Shown here: positions 35,030 to 44,859 of the stretch, in pieces
Position numbering within the stretch: position 1 is the first letter of the stretch
Layout: each line of letters begins with the position of its first letter
Origin: Algoriphagus alkaliphilus
GTDB lineage: Bacteria; Bacteroidota; Bacteroidia; Cytophagales; Cyclobacteriaceae
NCBI RefSeq assembly: GCF_900103735.1
Contig: NZ_FMXE01000033.1
Location: forward strand, 1 to 56,595
Direction: 5' to 3'
DNA length: 56,595 nucleotides
Position numbers and translations under genes: made by a program
The notes under the pieces: generated by a model
Told to the model about the DNA's origin: nothing
The model's input: only the letters and a program-made list of their open reading frames with translations
Database searches by the model: none

Positions 35030-35143
35030 GCAAATCTTTTTACTTAGCCGAACCTCGAGTCCTTTTATCAAAATGGTTATTTATTCCAAAATCTTCAACT
35101 TTATTTCCTATTGGCCCCGTTAAAGAGGAAACCCGTTATTCTT

Positions 35144-36481
35144 ATGGACTTTTCTACTTATCAGCCAATCCCGAATCTCCCCAAACTAAATCACCCCAAA
35201 GTTATCGTTGTAGGTGCAGGGTTTGCGGGATTGAAACTCGCCCGAGATCTTCGAAATGCAGCATTTCAGGTCATTCTGTTGGATAAAAATAACTATCACC
35301 AATTTCAGCCGCTGTTTTATCAGGTGGCCACTGCCGGACTTGGACCGAGTGCGATTTCTTTTCCGCTTCGAAAAATTTTCCATGGTACACCCAACGTGAG
35401 TTTCAGAATGGCTGAGGCAGAGAAAGTGGATTCAAAAGCCAAGAGGCTCTATACCGATATTGGGTATATTGACTTTGACTTTTTGGTGTTGGCAATGGGT
35501 GCAGACACCAATTATTTCGGAGCAAAAAATATTGAGTATTACTCATCTCCGATGAAAACAGTTTCCGAAGCACTTTACATCCGAAATAAAATCATATCCA
35601 ACTATGAGCGGGCAATTTCCATCGCAGAGGTCGAAAACAGAAAATCCCTGATGAATATGGTGATCGTGGGCGGAGGGCCCACAGGAGTTGAGCTGGCCGG
35701 AGCTATGGCCGAACTGAGAAACAACGTTTTTCCCAAAGACTATCCTGAGCTCAGCTTCAAAAACATGAAAGTGGTGTTGATCGAGGCCGGACCTAAGCTC
35801 CTTTCTTCTATGTCATCGGAATCGCAAGATCATGTGTTAAAGTACCTTCAACAGCTTGGAGTCGAGGTTTTCCTCAGTACCAAAGTTCAGGATTATGATG
35901 GAAAAAAGGTTTTATTGGAGGGAAGAGAATCGATTGAAACCCAAACCTTGCTATGGGCGGCTGGGATTAAGCCAAATTGGATTGAAGGGTTTGAGCCGGA
36001 GCAATATGCAGGAAATGGAAGAATGCTGGTGAATGAATTTAATCAGCTGATTGGATCTGAAGGGGTTTATGTGTTGGGTGACCAATGTTTATTGCCCCAG
36101 GGTAATTTTCCAAAAGGTCATCCTCAAGTTGCCCAAGTCGCCATCCAACAAGCCAAAAATCTATCCAAGAACCTGGTTCGTATCGTAAATAGCCAAACTC
36201 CAATTTCTTTCAAGTACAAAGACTTAGGTTCGATGGCAACGGTAGGGAGAAAATTAGCAGTGGTAGATTTACCTTTTCTTAAGTTTCAGGGGCTATTGGC
36301 TTGGATGACATGGCTTTTTGTTCACTTAATGGCCATTCTTGGTGTGAAGAATAAGGTATTCATTTTTCTGGACTGGAGCTGGAATTATCTCAGCTTTGAT
36401 CCCAGTTTGCGGCTTTTGATCAAACCTAAGTATGTCAGAGCTTCTGAGCGGAAGGAGTTGATTGAAGAAAAAAGCTCCTAA
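35144..36481 (+). CDS. ndh: Type II NADH dehydrogenase (NDH-2-like FAD/NAD(P) oxidoreductase)
   Basis: A single-subunit, non-proton-pumping NADH:quinone oxidoreductase of 445 residues from the ATG at 35144. A TTG at 35111 would add eleven unlikely residues. The FAD-binding motif is VIVVGAGFAGLKLARDL and the NADH-binding motif is MVIVGGGPTGVELAGAMAE near 182. YHQFQPLFYQVATAGL, LLWAAGIKPN and VYVLGDQC are also typical of NDH-2. A C-terminal hydrophobic segment (LAWMTWLFVHLMAILGV) attaches the protein to the membrane. It transfers electrons from NADH to menaquinone. Confidence 0.93.
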   Translation: MDFSTYQPIPNLPKLNHPKVIVVGAGFAGLKLARDLRNAAFQVILLDKNNYHQFQPLFYQVATAGLGPSAISFPLRKIFHGTPNVSFRMAEAEKVDSKAKRLYTDIGYIDFDFLVLAMGADTNYFGAKNIEYYSSPMKTVSEALYIRNKIISNYERAISIAEVENRKSLMNMVIVGGGPTGVELAGAMAELRNNVFPKDYPELSFKNMKVVLIEAGPKLLSSMSSESQDHVLKYLQQLGVEVFLSTKVQDYDGKKVLLEGRESIETQTLLWAAGIKPNWIEGFEPEQYAGNGRMLVNEFNQLIGSEGVYVLGDQCLLPQGNFPKGHPQVAQVAIQQAKNLSKNLVRIVNSQTPISFKYKDLGSMATVGRKLAVVDLPFLKFQGLLAWMTWLFVHLMAILGVKNKVFIFLDWSWNYLSFDPSLRLLIKPKYVRASERKELIEEKSS

Positions 36482-36569
36482 TTAAGATTCCCTAACGTCC
36501 CGAGTGAAGAGGGGATTAAACGGATTAAAGTTTGATGGGTCTAATCTTCGAAACTAAACTACAAAAACG

Positions 36570-36971
36570 ATGAAAAATTGGATCATTGGTGCGGCCTTAT
36601 TGGTATTTACCAGTTTGCAAGTAGCTGCTCAACAACAAAAAAGAGCTGAGATCAATCCTGAGGAACGGGCCAAAAAAGTCACTGAAAAAATGGCAACCGA
36701 ACTTAAACTTTCGGATCAGCAGAAAGCGCAAATTCTTGAATTGAATTTAGAACAAGCTAAAAAGCGGCAGATAGAAATGGAGCAGGACATGGCTGAAAGA
36801 AAAGTCAAATCACAAGAAATGAAGGTACATCAGGAGAAAATCAAAGAAGTGCTTACGGAAGAGCAACGGACTAAGTGGGAAGAAATGAAACTTGATCAGC
36901 GGAAAGGCCGAAAACCCGGAGGAGAAGTACATCAGCGTAGGGATATGCCAAGGCACAAAAGAGGAAACTAA
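36570..36971 (+). CDS. Small periplasmic helical protein (Spy/DUF4890-like)
   Basis: A 133-residue protein with a signal peptide (MKNWIIGAALLVFTSLQVAA) and a charged, almost entirely alpha-helical body rich in Lys, Glu, Gln and Met. ELKLSDQQKAQILELNLEQ and KEVLTEEQRTKWEEM match the repeated LTxxQ pattern of Spy/CpxP-like chaperones and DUF4890 proteins. A periplasmic stress or chaperone role is possible but inferred. Confidence 0.75.
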   Translation: MKNWIIGAALLVFTSLQVAAQQQKRAEINPEERAKKVTEKMATELKLSDQQKAQILELNLEQAKKRQIEMEQDMAERKVKSQEMKVHQEKIKEVLTEEQRTKWEEMKLDQRKGRKPGGEVHQRRDMPRHKRGN

Positions 36972-36980
36972 ACCAAATGA

Positions 36981-37008
36981 AGAAAGCCACCCAAAAGGTG
37001 GCTTTCTA
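36981..37008 (+). terminator. Hairpin after the small periplasmic protein gene
   Basis: GAAAGCCACC, CAAAA, GGTGGCTTTC makes a 10-bp stem. The trailing sequence TATATCG has few Ts, so this is a weaker terminator, possibly acting on both strands between the convergent genes. Confidence 0.6.
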
Positions 37009-37080
37009 TATCGCAGGTGGTTCAACTAAACAGGGTACTATTGATGTGTCAGGGCAAACCCATAGGGGATATCCTTGACA

Positions 37081-38553
37081 TTATCCTGCGATTTGCTCTT
37101 CAACTTGGAAAAAAGACACATCTTTCTGCGGAAGTGACGATGTACCCATAAGGTATTCGTCCACTTTTACAGCCGTTTCCCTTCCTTCAGATATCGCCCA
37201 GACAACCAAGGATTGGCCGCGTCTCATGTCCCCGGCAAGGAAAACTTTAGGATTTGTACTTTGATAATTTTTTGATTTTGGCAGACTGTTTTCCAAAGTT
37301 TCTGCACCAAAAGCCTCCAAAAGTCCATTTTGAGCTGGCCCCATATAACCTATAGCGATAAAGGCAAGGTCACAAGGTACAGTTCGTTCGCTTCCGGGAA
37401 TCTCTTCGAAAGTCATTCGTCCTCCTTTTTCTACCCATTCGATATCGACCAAAGTCAGTCCGGTGACTTCCCCAGCTTCATTTCCAGTGAATTCTTTGGT
37501 CAGGATGGAGAAGATTCGTTCAGCCCCTTCTTCATGCGAACTGGAAGTTTTTAAGGTCATCGGCCATTCTGGCCATGGGTTGAGATTATTTCGTTGCTTG
37601 GGAGGCTTGGGTAAAAGCTCGAGTTGGGTAATGGAGGCTGCGCCATGTCGGTTGGAAGTACCTATGCAATCGCTTCCCGTATCGCCTCCTCCTATGACAA
37701 TAACATGTTTGCCTTTGGCAGAAATCGGATTTTCTGTGATTTCACCACCGATTACCTGATTTTGTTTGCCAAGAAATTCCATTGCAAAATGAACGCCTTT
37801 GTAGTTTTCTCCTTTAATATTTAAAGACCTTGGATGTGCTGCACCTGTGGAAAGAACTACCGCATCGAAAGCCTTCAGAATTTCTTCTGCCTGATTGGTA
37901 TTTCCGATTTCTGTATTGGTAGTGAAAATCACTCCTTCCTCCTGCATAAGTGCTACCCTACGGTCAATTACCCACTTTTCGAGTTTGAAATCAGGAATTC
38001 CGTACCGAAGCAAGCCACCTACCTTTGCGTCTTTTTCAAACAATGTCACCTCATGGCCTGCTTGGTTTAGCTGATCAGAGGCCGCCAGTCCTGCAGGACC
38101 CGATCCGATTACAGCCACTTTTTTACCGCTTCGTTTTTCTGGAGGATTTGCCTTGATTAAACCAAGTTTATAGGCCTTTTCGGCGATATTTTTCTCTATC
38201 AACTCGATGGCAACCGGATCTTTATTGATTCCCAACACGCAGCTGGCCTCGCAGGGAGCAGGGCAAATTCTACCTGTAAACTCCGGGAAGTTGTTTGTGC
38301 TGTGTAAAATGCTGATCGCTTGTCCCCATTCCTGGTTGTAAACGGCATCATTGAACTCCGGAATTACATTACCAAGCGGACATCCGTTATGGCAAAACGG
38401 TACACCGCAGTCCATGCATCGTGCAGCTTGCTGATTCAGTTTTTCGCCGGAAAACGGCTCATATATTTCCTTATAGTCGCCGATTCGCTCTTTTGGATCC
38501 CGACTGACAGGTGTTTCTCTTTTAAATTGGATAAATCCTTCTTTCGCTCCCAT
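37081..38553 (-). CDS. gltD: Glutamate synthase small subunit
   Basis: The beta subunit of NADPH-dependent glutamate synthase, 490 residues. Two iron-sulfur cysteine clusters open the protein (CMDCGVPFCHNGCPLGN and CPAPCEASC). FAD binding is by VAVIGSGPAGLAASDQL near 148, and NADPH binding by VIVIGGGDTGSDCIGTS near 287. It passes electrons to the large subunit for glutamate formation. The start codon is one base after the gltB stop, indicating a tight gltB-gltD operon. Confidence 0.97.
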   Translation of the reverse strand: MGAKEGFIQFKRETPVSRDPKERIGDYKEIYEPFSGEKLNQQAARCMDCGVPFCHNGCPLGNVIPEFNDAVYNQEWGQAISILHSTNNFPEFTGRICPAPCEASCVLGINKDPVAIELIEKNIAEKAYKLGLIKANPPEKRSGKKVAVIGSGPAGLAASDQLNQAGHEVTLFEKDAKVGGLLRYGIPDFKLEKWVIDRRVALMQEEGVIFTTNTEIGNTNQAEEILKAFDAVVLSTGAAHPRSLNIKGENYKGVHFAMEFLGKQNQVIGGEITENPISAKGKHVIVIGGGDTGSDCIGTSNRHGAASITQLELLPKPPKQRNNLNPWPEWPMTLKTSSSHEEGAERIFSILTKEFTGNEAGEVTGLTLVDIEWVEKGGRMTFEEIPGSERTVPCDLAFIAIGYMGPAQNGLLEAFGAETLENSLPKSKNYQSTNPKVFLAGDMRRGQSLVVWAISEGRETAVKVDEYLMGTSSLPQKDVSFFQVEEQIAG

Positions 38554-38554
38554 C

Positions 38555-41500
38555 TTACACCAGTGATTTAACTTGTTCTTGTGATCTTTTTTGTAAAACC
38601 GCCTTATAATCTCTCGGAATTACCTTGATGAACTGCTCTTTTGTTTTGCCCCAGTTTTCCAAGAATCGCTGACCCAGTCCGCTGTTGGTCAGTTTGACGT
38701 GGCGCTTGATATAGGCTTTGATTGTGGCAAAGTCTTCTTCTTCAAGGATGTCAATGTCCACCATTTCACTGTTTATTTCAGTGATGTAGTCCTTGAGTAT
38801 ATAGGCAATGCCACCACTCATACCGGCCGCGAAATTTCGGCCGATTTCACCGAGATTAATCATTAATCCTCCGGTCATGTATTCACAGCCGTGATCTCCG
38901 ATCCCTTCAATTACAGTTTTTACACCTGAGTTTCTTACACAAAAGCGTTCGCCGCCTTTTCCATTAATATAAGCCTCTCCGGAGGTGGCACCATAGAAGG
39001 CCACATTTCCGATGATAATGTTTTCTTCAGGGGCAAAGCGTGCATTTCTACTTGGGTAGACGATCAGTTTGCCGCCCGAAAGCCCTTTTCCAAAGTAGTC
39101 GTTAGCCTCACCTTCCAATTCGAAGTTCACACCCTTTGCAAGGAATCCACCGAAAGTTTGGCCCGCAGACCCAGTGAATTTGAAGTGAACAGTATCTTCG
39201 GGTAATCCTGCACCTCCGTAGATTTTGGAAATCTCGTTGGAAAGCATCGCTCCTACCGATCTGTCGATGTTCTTGATTTGAAAATTGCCGGTGACAGGAA
39301 TCGCCTGTTCCAAAGCTGCAGTTGCGGTTTTGATCAATTGGCGGTCAAGAACCTTTTTTAGTTCAAATTCCTGATCGATCTGCTTGTGGATACCCACGTG
39401 ATCCGGTACCTCCACTTTATGGAAAATTGGAGAAAGATCGACTTTATCCCACTTCCAGTGATTCAAATGTCCTGTAGACTGAAGTACCTGACTTTGTCCT
39501 ACCATTTCATCCACTGTACGGAATCCAAGTGAAGCCATGATCTCTCTCAAATCCTGGATTAGGAATTTGAAATAGTTAACCACATGGTCGGGATCTCCGG
39601 TGAAGAGCTTCCGCAGTTCAGGATCTTGAGTAGCTATGCCCACTGGACAAGTGTTAAGATGACATTTTCGCATCATGATACAGCCTTCGACGACCAGTGC
39701 ACCGGTGGCAATTCCCCATTCTTCAGCGCCCAGCAGTGTGGCTATTGCCAAGTCACGTCCTGTGCGAAGCTGTCCGTCCGTCTGAAGGACAACACGGCTT
39801 CTGAGGTTGTTTTTTACTAAAGTTTGATGTGCTTCAGACAGTCCAAGTTCCCAAGGCAATCCAGCATGTCGGATTGAGCTTAAAGGAGATGCTCCCGTAC
39901 CGCCATCGGCACCTGAAATGAGAATCACATCAGCAGCCGCTTTTGCAACACCTGCTGCTACTGTCCCCACTCCAGCCTGAGACACCAATTTCACATTGAT
40001 TCGAGCCTTTCGATTTGCATTTTTCAAATCGAAAATCAGCTGTGCTAAGTCTTCAATAGAATAAATATCGTGGTGTGGAGGAGGTGAAATCAAGCCTACT
40101 CCAGGCGTGGAATGTCTTACTCTTCCGATCCATTCATCCACTTTATGACCAGGAAGTTGTCCACCTTCTCCAGGCTTGGCACCTTGAGCCATTTTGATTT
40201 GAAGTTCGGCTGCATTAGTCAGGTAGTGACTGGTGACTCCGAAGCGTCCTGAAGCCACCTGCTTAATAGCAGAGCGTTCCCAATCCCCATTCGGCTTTAT
40301 ATTGTATCGTATTTCATCTTCTCCCCCTTCGCCGGAGTTACTCTTCGCTCCGATTCGGTTCATGGCGATAGCCAAAGTGGCATGCGCTTCATGGGAAATA
40401 GAGCCAAATGACATCGCACCAGTAGCAAAACGCCTCATGATGTTTTCTGCGGGTTCTACCTCCTCGATGGACACACTGATCCTTTTCTTGAATTCAAATA
40501 AGCCCCTGAGCGTTAAAGCATCCTTTGTCTGCTCGTTGATTTTGGTGGCGAACTTTTTATAGAGTTCGAAATCTCCAAGTCGGGTAGATTTTTGAAGTAA
40601 ATGGATAGTTTCCGGGTTGAACATATGTTTTTCCCCTCTTCTTTTCCATTGATAGACTCCACCAGTCTCCAAAATCGGACTGTGAGTTTCGTGTGCTGCA
40701 TGATGACGGATTAACACTTCTTCAGCCAGATCATCGAATGAAATACCGCTGATTCGGGAAATTGTGCCCTTGAAACAACGATCTATGACCTCTGGACCTA
40801 GGCCCAATGCCTCAAAAATTTGAGATCCTTGGTACGATTGAAGCGTGGAGATACCCATTTTTGAAAGAACTTTCAAAAGTCCCTTTCCAATTGCATCCTG
40901 GTAATTCGCGAACAACGTGCTTTGATCTTTTACCTTCTTCAATTGGCCTTTTTCGAACATATCCAATAAGGACTCCAAAGCGAGATAGGGGTTGATCGCT
41001 GAAACACCATATCCAATGGCAGTGGCAAAGTGATGAACTTCTCGGATATCAGCTGACTCAAGGACAATTCCCGCACGTGTTCGGATTTTCTTTATCACCA
41101 AATGTTGGTGAACTGCTCCAATTGCAAGCAGTGAAGGAATCGGAGCTAATTCTTCCGAACTGTTTCTGTCAGAAAGAATCAGGACATTTTTACCAGCATG
41201 AATAGCTTCTTCTGCCTCCCGACAGAGTTTATCTAATGCTTCAAGAAGTCTTCCGGGCTTGTGATCAGCGATGAAGTGTCCGTAGAGTTTTTTTGTGCGA
41301 TAGCCCAAGTGCTCCATTCGGGTGATTTTTTCCAGATCCTCATTGAGCAAAACCGGCTGTGAAATGTGAATCTGCTTGGTATGGATTGGACTTTCATCCA
41401 AGATGTTGTGCCCCTCTCCGATTCGGGTGAACAATGACATAACCAATCGCTCCCGAATAGGATCGATAGGAGGATTGCTGACTTGCGCGAAAAGCTGCTT

Positions 41501-43045
41501 AAAGTAGTTGGAAATATGTTGACTTTGCTTTGATAAGACTGCTAAAGGCGTATCTGCTCCCATCGAACCAATGGCTTCATATCCAGTGTCGCCCATGGGG
41601 CCAAGTATCACTTTTTGCTCTTCAGAAGTGTAACCAAAGACAGTTTGACGCTTTTTGATATTTTCCGTGGAGTAAGGATGTGATAATTCCTCAGGATCTG
41701 GAACAAACCGAAGTTTGGTTCGCTGTTCGTTTACCCACTTTTCGTAGGGTTGACGACGGCAGATTTCTCCTTTTACTTCCTCATCGAATAGTACACGCCC
41801 TTTTTCAAGATCAGCCCAAAGCATTCTTCCCGGGCTTATTCTTCCCTTTTCAGTAATTGTAGCTTCGCGAATAGGCAAAGCACCAGCCTCTGAAGAAAGC
41901 ACCAGCCGATTGTCTCTTGTGATGAAGTAGCGAAGTGGACGTAGACCGTTTCGGTCCAAAGTAGCCCCTACTGACTTTCCGTCTGTGAAAAGCAAAGCCG
42001 CAGGCCCATCCCAAGGCTCTACCAGTGAGGCGTGAAATTTATAAAATGCCTTTCTATCCCGGTCCATCACCTCATTGTCTTGCCAAGCTTCGGGCACAAG
42101 CATCATCATGGCATGCGGCAATGATCGGCCACTGAGCGTCAGCAATTCTACCATGGCATCCAAATTGGCAGAGTCCGAGTTGAGCTTATTTGTGATAGGC
42201 ATCAGCTTGGCGAGCTCTTCATCTGTGAAGAACTTGGACTTCATCAAGGCTTCTTTGGACTTCATTTTATTCAGGTTTCCCCGGATTGTATTTATCTCAC
42301 CGTTATGGGACAGAAATCTGAAGGGCTGAGCGAGTCTCCAATTTGGAAAGGTATTGGTCGAGAATCTAGAGTGAACAATGGCAAAAGCCGATTCTATTCT
42401 TGGGTTTTGAAGATCTTTGTAGAAAGGCAAAACTTGATCTGTTCTCAATTGACCTTTATATACAAGGGTCAGACTGCTGAGACTTGCAAAATAAAAGGCA
42501 TGATTTACACCGGGGATCTTCGTGTTTATCTCAGAGGTTGCAAAGTTCCGTAATACATAGAGTTTTCGCTCAAGTTCAAGACCAGTCAGGCCTTGTTTGT
42601 GGCTTACAAAAAGCTGCTCAATATTTGGCATGACTTCCAAAGCCCCGGATCCCGGAATCGTTTCATCAACAGGTACCTGTCGATACCCAATCAGATTGAA
42701 GTCCATTTCTTCAATCAGTTGATTGAGTAATTCTTTGGAGCGATGATAAAGCTGCTTATTCTTGGGAAAAAAGGTCATACCTACGCCATAAAATCCAGGC
42801 TCAGGGAGATTAATTTCCGTTCGTGCTGTGACGTCATTGAGAAATTGATGCGGGACTTGTATAGAAATACCGGCACCGTCGCCGGTTTTCGGGTCTGATC
42901 CCCTTCCGCCACGGTGCTCCATATTACTTAGCATATATAAGGCATCGCTGATTGTCTCATGAGACGGTATATTACTCAAGTCGACTACCGCACCAATACC
43001 GCAGGAGTCATGCTCAAACTCCGATCGATACAAACCTTCTTGCAT
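38555..43045 (-). CDS. gltB: Glutamate synthase large subunit
   Basis: The 1496-residue alpha subunit. It begins with a short propeptide, and the N-terminal glutaminase nucleophile is Cys15 (EFEHDSCGIGAVV). The central FMN/synthase domain contains GAMSFGSISHEAH, the loop GEGGEDEIRYN and GADGGTGASPLSS. The 3Fe-4S motif is CIMMRKCHLNTCPVGIAT. The C-terminal glycine-rich beta-helix (GxxG repeats such as AYINGKGGERFCVRN) closes the protein. With gltD it makes two glutamates from glutamine and 2-oxoglutarate. It is first in the operon. Confidence 0.97.
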   Translation of the reverse strand: MQEGLYRSEFEHDSCGIGAVVDLSNIPSHETISDALYMLSNMEHRGGRGSDPKTGDGAGISIQVPHQFLNDVTARTEINLPEPGFYGVGMTFFPKNKQLYHRSKELLNQLIEEMDFNLIGYRQVPVDETIPGSGALEVMPNIEQLFVSHKQGLTGLELERKLYVLRNFATSEINTKIPGVNHAFYFASLSSLTLVYKGQLRTDQVLPFYKDLQNPRIESAFAIVHSRFSTNTFPNWRLAQPFRFLSHNGEINTIRGNLNKMKSKEALMKSKFFTDEELAKLMPITNKLNSDSANLDAMVELLTLSGRSLPHAMMMLVPEAWQDNEVMDRDRKAFYKFHASLVEPWDGPAALLFTDGKSVGATLDRNGLRPLRYFITRDNRLVLSSEAGALPIREATITEKGRISPGRMLWADLEKGRVLFDEEVKGEICRRQPYEKWVNEQRTKLRFVPDPEELSHPYSTENIKKRQTVFGYTSEEQKVILGPMGDTGYEAIGSMGADTPLAVLSKQSQHISNYFKQLFAQVSNPPIDPIRERLVMSLFTRIGEGHNILDESPIHTKQIHISQPVLLNEDLEKITRMEHLGYRTKKLYGHFIADHKPGRLLEALDKLCREAEEAIHAGKNVLILSDRNSSEELAPIPSLLAIGAVHQHLVIKKIRTRAGIVLESADIREVHHFATAIGYGVSAINPYLALESLLDMFEKGQLKKVKDQSTLFANYQDAIGKGLLKVLSKMGISTLQSYQGSQIFEALGLGPEVIDRCFKGTISRISGISFDDLAEEVLIRHHAAHETHSPILETGGVYQWKRRGEKHMFNPETIHLLQKSTRLGDFELYKKFATKINEQTKDALTLRGLFEFKKRISVSIEEVEPAENIMRRFATGAMSFGSISHEAHATLAIAMNRIGAKSNSGEGGEDEIRYNIKPNGDWERSAIKQVASGRFGVTSHYLTNAAELQIKMAQGAKPGEGGQLPGHKVDEWIGRVRHSTPGVGLISPPPHHDIYSIEDLAQLIFDLKNANRKARINVKLVSQAGVGTVAAGVAKAAADVILISGADGGTGASPLSSIRHAGLPWELGLSEAHQTLVKNNLRSRVVLQTDGQLRTGRDLAIATLLGAEEWGIATGALVVEGCIMMRKCHLNTCPVGIATQDPELRKLFTGDPDHVVNYFKFLIQDLREIMASLGFRTVDEMVGQSQVLQSTGHLNHWKWDKVDLSPIFHKVEVPDHVGIHKQIDQEFELKKVLDRQLIKTATAALEQAIPVTGNFQIKNIDRSVGAMLSNEISKIYGGAGLPEDTVHFKFTGSAGQTFGGFLAKGVNFELEGEANDYFGKGLSGGKLIVYPSRNARFAPEENIIIGNVAFYGATSGEAYINGKGGERFCVRNSGVKTVIEGIGDHGCEYMTGGLMINLGEIGRNFAAGMSGGIAYILKDYITEINSEMVDIDILEEEDFATIKAYIKRHVKLTNSGLGQRFLENWGKTKEQFIKVIPRDYKAVLQKRSQEQVKSLV

Positions 43046-43436
43046 TCTTTGTTAATTTAATAGGTTCAAAATTTCCAAAAAGTACAAAAAAAAATTCTTT
43101 TGTTAAAATTTAGGCAATAAAAATGGCTTAATTATGAAGTATTATTGATAATATCCGGCTTTATTAGATTTTTAGCAAAACCGATTTTGACCCAAAAAGT
43201 TTCGATTATTGACAGTTACAAATGACCATTGCAGCTTTTGTTGTAAAAAATCAAGCCACTTTAAGACATTTAGATGTAAAAAGTTAAGGAATCGGTTTTT
43301 TAAAAAAAATTGATTTTTTTTTAAATTTTTATTCCAGAAAAAATTAGCTGATAGTGAGCTTTCGATATGAAATTTTTAAATACAGTATAATATTCTGAAT
43401 AATAAAAGTAAATCCAAATATTATAAAAATTCATGG
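43046..43436. other. AT-rich non-coding interval upstream of gltB
   Basis: These 391 bases lie between the gltB start and the gldE stop, both on the minus strand. They are strongly AT-rich with many A and T runs (for example around 43300-43340). I see no coding sequence, no exact TAnnTTTG box on the minus strand, and no clear terminator for gldE's upstream side. The gltBD promoter is presumably within it. Confidence 0.6.
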
Positions 43437-44786
43437 TTAGTCAGTAAAAGGAGCCGAACTGTCCTTTTCGCCATTGCTGAGATGTACTTTGACTTTTTTG
43501 ATTTTGCGAGCGTCCACTGCCAGCACTGTAAATTCAAAATCCTCAAATTTGATTTTAGTCCCATTCTTAGGGAGCTTTGAGTTTAATTCAAGAAGTAATC
43601 CCCCGAGAGATTCGCTTTCACCTTTTACTTCTTCAAATATTTGAGAATCTAAATCCAACTTCTTACAAAAGTCATTCAATGATACCTTTCCTTCAAAAAT
43701 AAAGGTGTCATTGTCAAGTTCCTGAAAGAATATATCATTGGTATCGTCGAATTCATCATTGATCTCTCCGATGATTTCTTCGATCAAATCTTCCAAAGTA
43801 ACCAGGCCTGAAGTGCCGCCATATTCGTCCACCACTATGGCCATGTGAACACGCATCTTTTGGAAATCTTTGAGAAGCACATCCACTTTTTTGGTCTCCG
43901 GCACAAAGAAGCTTTTGCGAATCAAGTCCTTCCATGCAAAATCCTCATCTTTTTCGATAAAGGGGAGAAGGTCTTTGATATATAATACACCCAATATATT
44001 GTCAATGGTCTCCTCAAAAACCGGAATTCTGGAATAGCCACTCTTGTTGATTTTGTCCATCAACTCATGGAAATCCATTTCAACATCAATAGCGGTGATG
44101 TCCAGGCGGCTTCGCATCACTTGTTTTACCGAGAGTGTTCCAAAATTTACAATTCCTCTGAGAATGTCTTTTTCTTCATTGGGCGTATCCTCGGTGGTCA
44201 ATTCAAGGGCCTGGTGGAGTTCATCAACAGATAGAGAGAAGCCCTTTAACTCCACGCGTTTTTCAACCAGGTTGCTAAAAGCCATCAAAAACCAGGAAAG
44301 GGGCTGAAGAATCGAAGAGAAAAGACTAAGGATTGGTGCTAAAGTGAGTGCAAAAGGGATTCTTGACTGATTTGCGTAAACTTTTGGTACGATTTCACCA
44401 AAGAATACGATGGCAAAAGTAATCCCTACAGTCTGGATCAAAATCACAATAATGCCGGTAGCGTTCATCCCAAAAAGTGACCACGAAACAAAAGTGGTCA
44501 GGGTGACAATGCCAATGTTAATTAGATTATTAAGTATCAGAATGGTACTTAATAATTTTTTGGGATTTGCCAAAAGGTTGGCAACCCGTCTCCCCCTTTT
44601 ATTTTCCGAATCTTGGAGTGAGGCGATTTCATCATTGGTCAGGGAGAAAAATGCCACTTCCGAACCAGAGGCGAGGGCTGACCCTATCAATAGAAGAACC
44701 AAAATCAATCCATTGATAAAGAAATAACTAAATGAAGGCTCGATAATCTGTGCAATCAGGTAGTAACTCGGATAGGGGTCGTCCAT
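43437..44786 (-). CDS. gldE: Gliding motility-associated GldE-like CNNM/CorC transporter
   Basis: A 449-residue protein with an N-terminal CNNM/DUF21 membrane domain (about 25-200), two CBS domains (about 215-340, containing MRSRLDITAIDVEMDF and VVDEYGGTSGLVTLEDLIEEI), and a CorC/HlyC-type C-terminal domain. In Bacteroidota, GldE is this kind of protein and is commonly encoded beside ssb and mutY, which is the order here. Its exact role in gliding/T9SS is unresolved; the family is linked to divalent-cation transport. It has its own promoter inside the ssb terminator. Confidence 0.87.
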   Translation of the reverse strand: MDDPYPSYYLIAQIIEPSFSYFFINGLILVLLLIGSALASGSEVAFFSLTNDEIASLQDSENKRGRRVANLLANPKKLLSTILILNNLINIGIVTLTTFVSWSLFGMNATGIIVILIQTVGITFAIVFFGEIVPKVYANQSRIPFALTLAPILSLFSSILQPLSWFLMAFSNLVEKRVELKGFSLSVDELHQALELTTEDTPNEEKDILRGIVNFGTLSVKQVMRSRLDITAIDVEMDFHELMDKINKSGYSRIPVFEETIDNILGVLYIKDLLPFIEKDEDFAWKDLIRKSFFVPETKKVDVLLKDFQKMRVHMAIVVDEYGGTSGLVTLEDLIEEIIGEINDEFDDTNDIFFQELDNDTFIFEGKVSLNDFCKKLDLDSQIFEEVKGESESLGGLLLELNSKLPKNGTKIKFEDFEFTVLAVDARKIKKVKVHLSNGEKDSSAPFTD

Positions 44787-44808
44787 GTAGGCGAAAAGAT
44801 GTTCGTGG

Positions 44809-44837
44809 CAAAATTAAGCAATTCCCCTGAAAATCAA
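44809..44837 (-). promoter_or_regulatory. Promoter of gldE (TTG, 18 nt, TAATTTTG)
   Basis: The minus strand has TTG at 44837-44835 and a perfect TAnnTTTG box (TAATTTTG) at 44816-44809, separated by 18 nt. The gldE ATG is 22 nt downstream of the -7 box. The -33 TTG lies in the loop of the upstream hairpin. Confidence 0.75.
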
Positions 44838-44850
44838 CTTCAGGGGAATT
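44820..44850 (-). terminator. Terminator of ssb overlapping the gldE promoter
   Basis: AATTCCCCTGAA and TTCAGGGGAATT are perfect 12-bp arms around a 7-nt loop, ten bases beyond the ssb stop. The 3' side on the minus strand reads GCTTAATTTTG, a modest T run, and that run includes the gldE -7 box. Confidence 0.78.
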
Positions 44851-44859
44851 AAGTATCAT

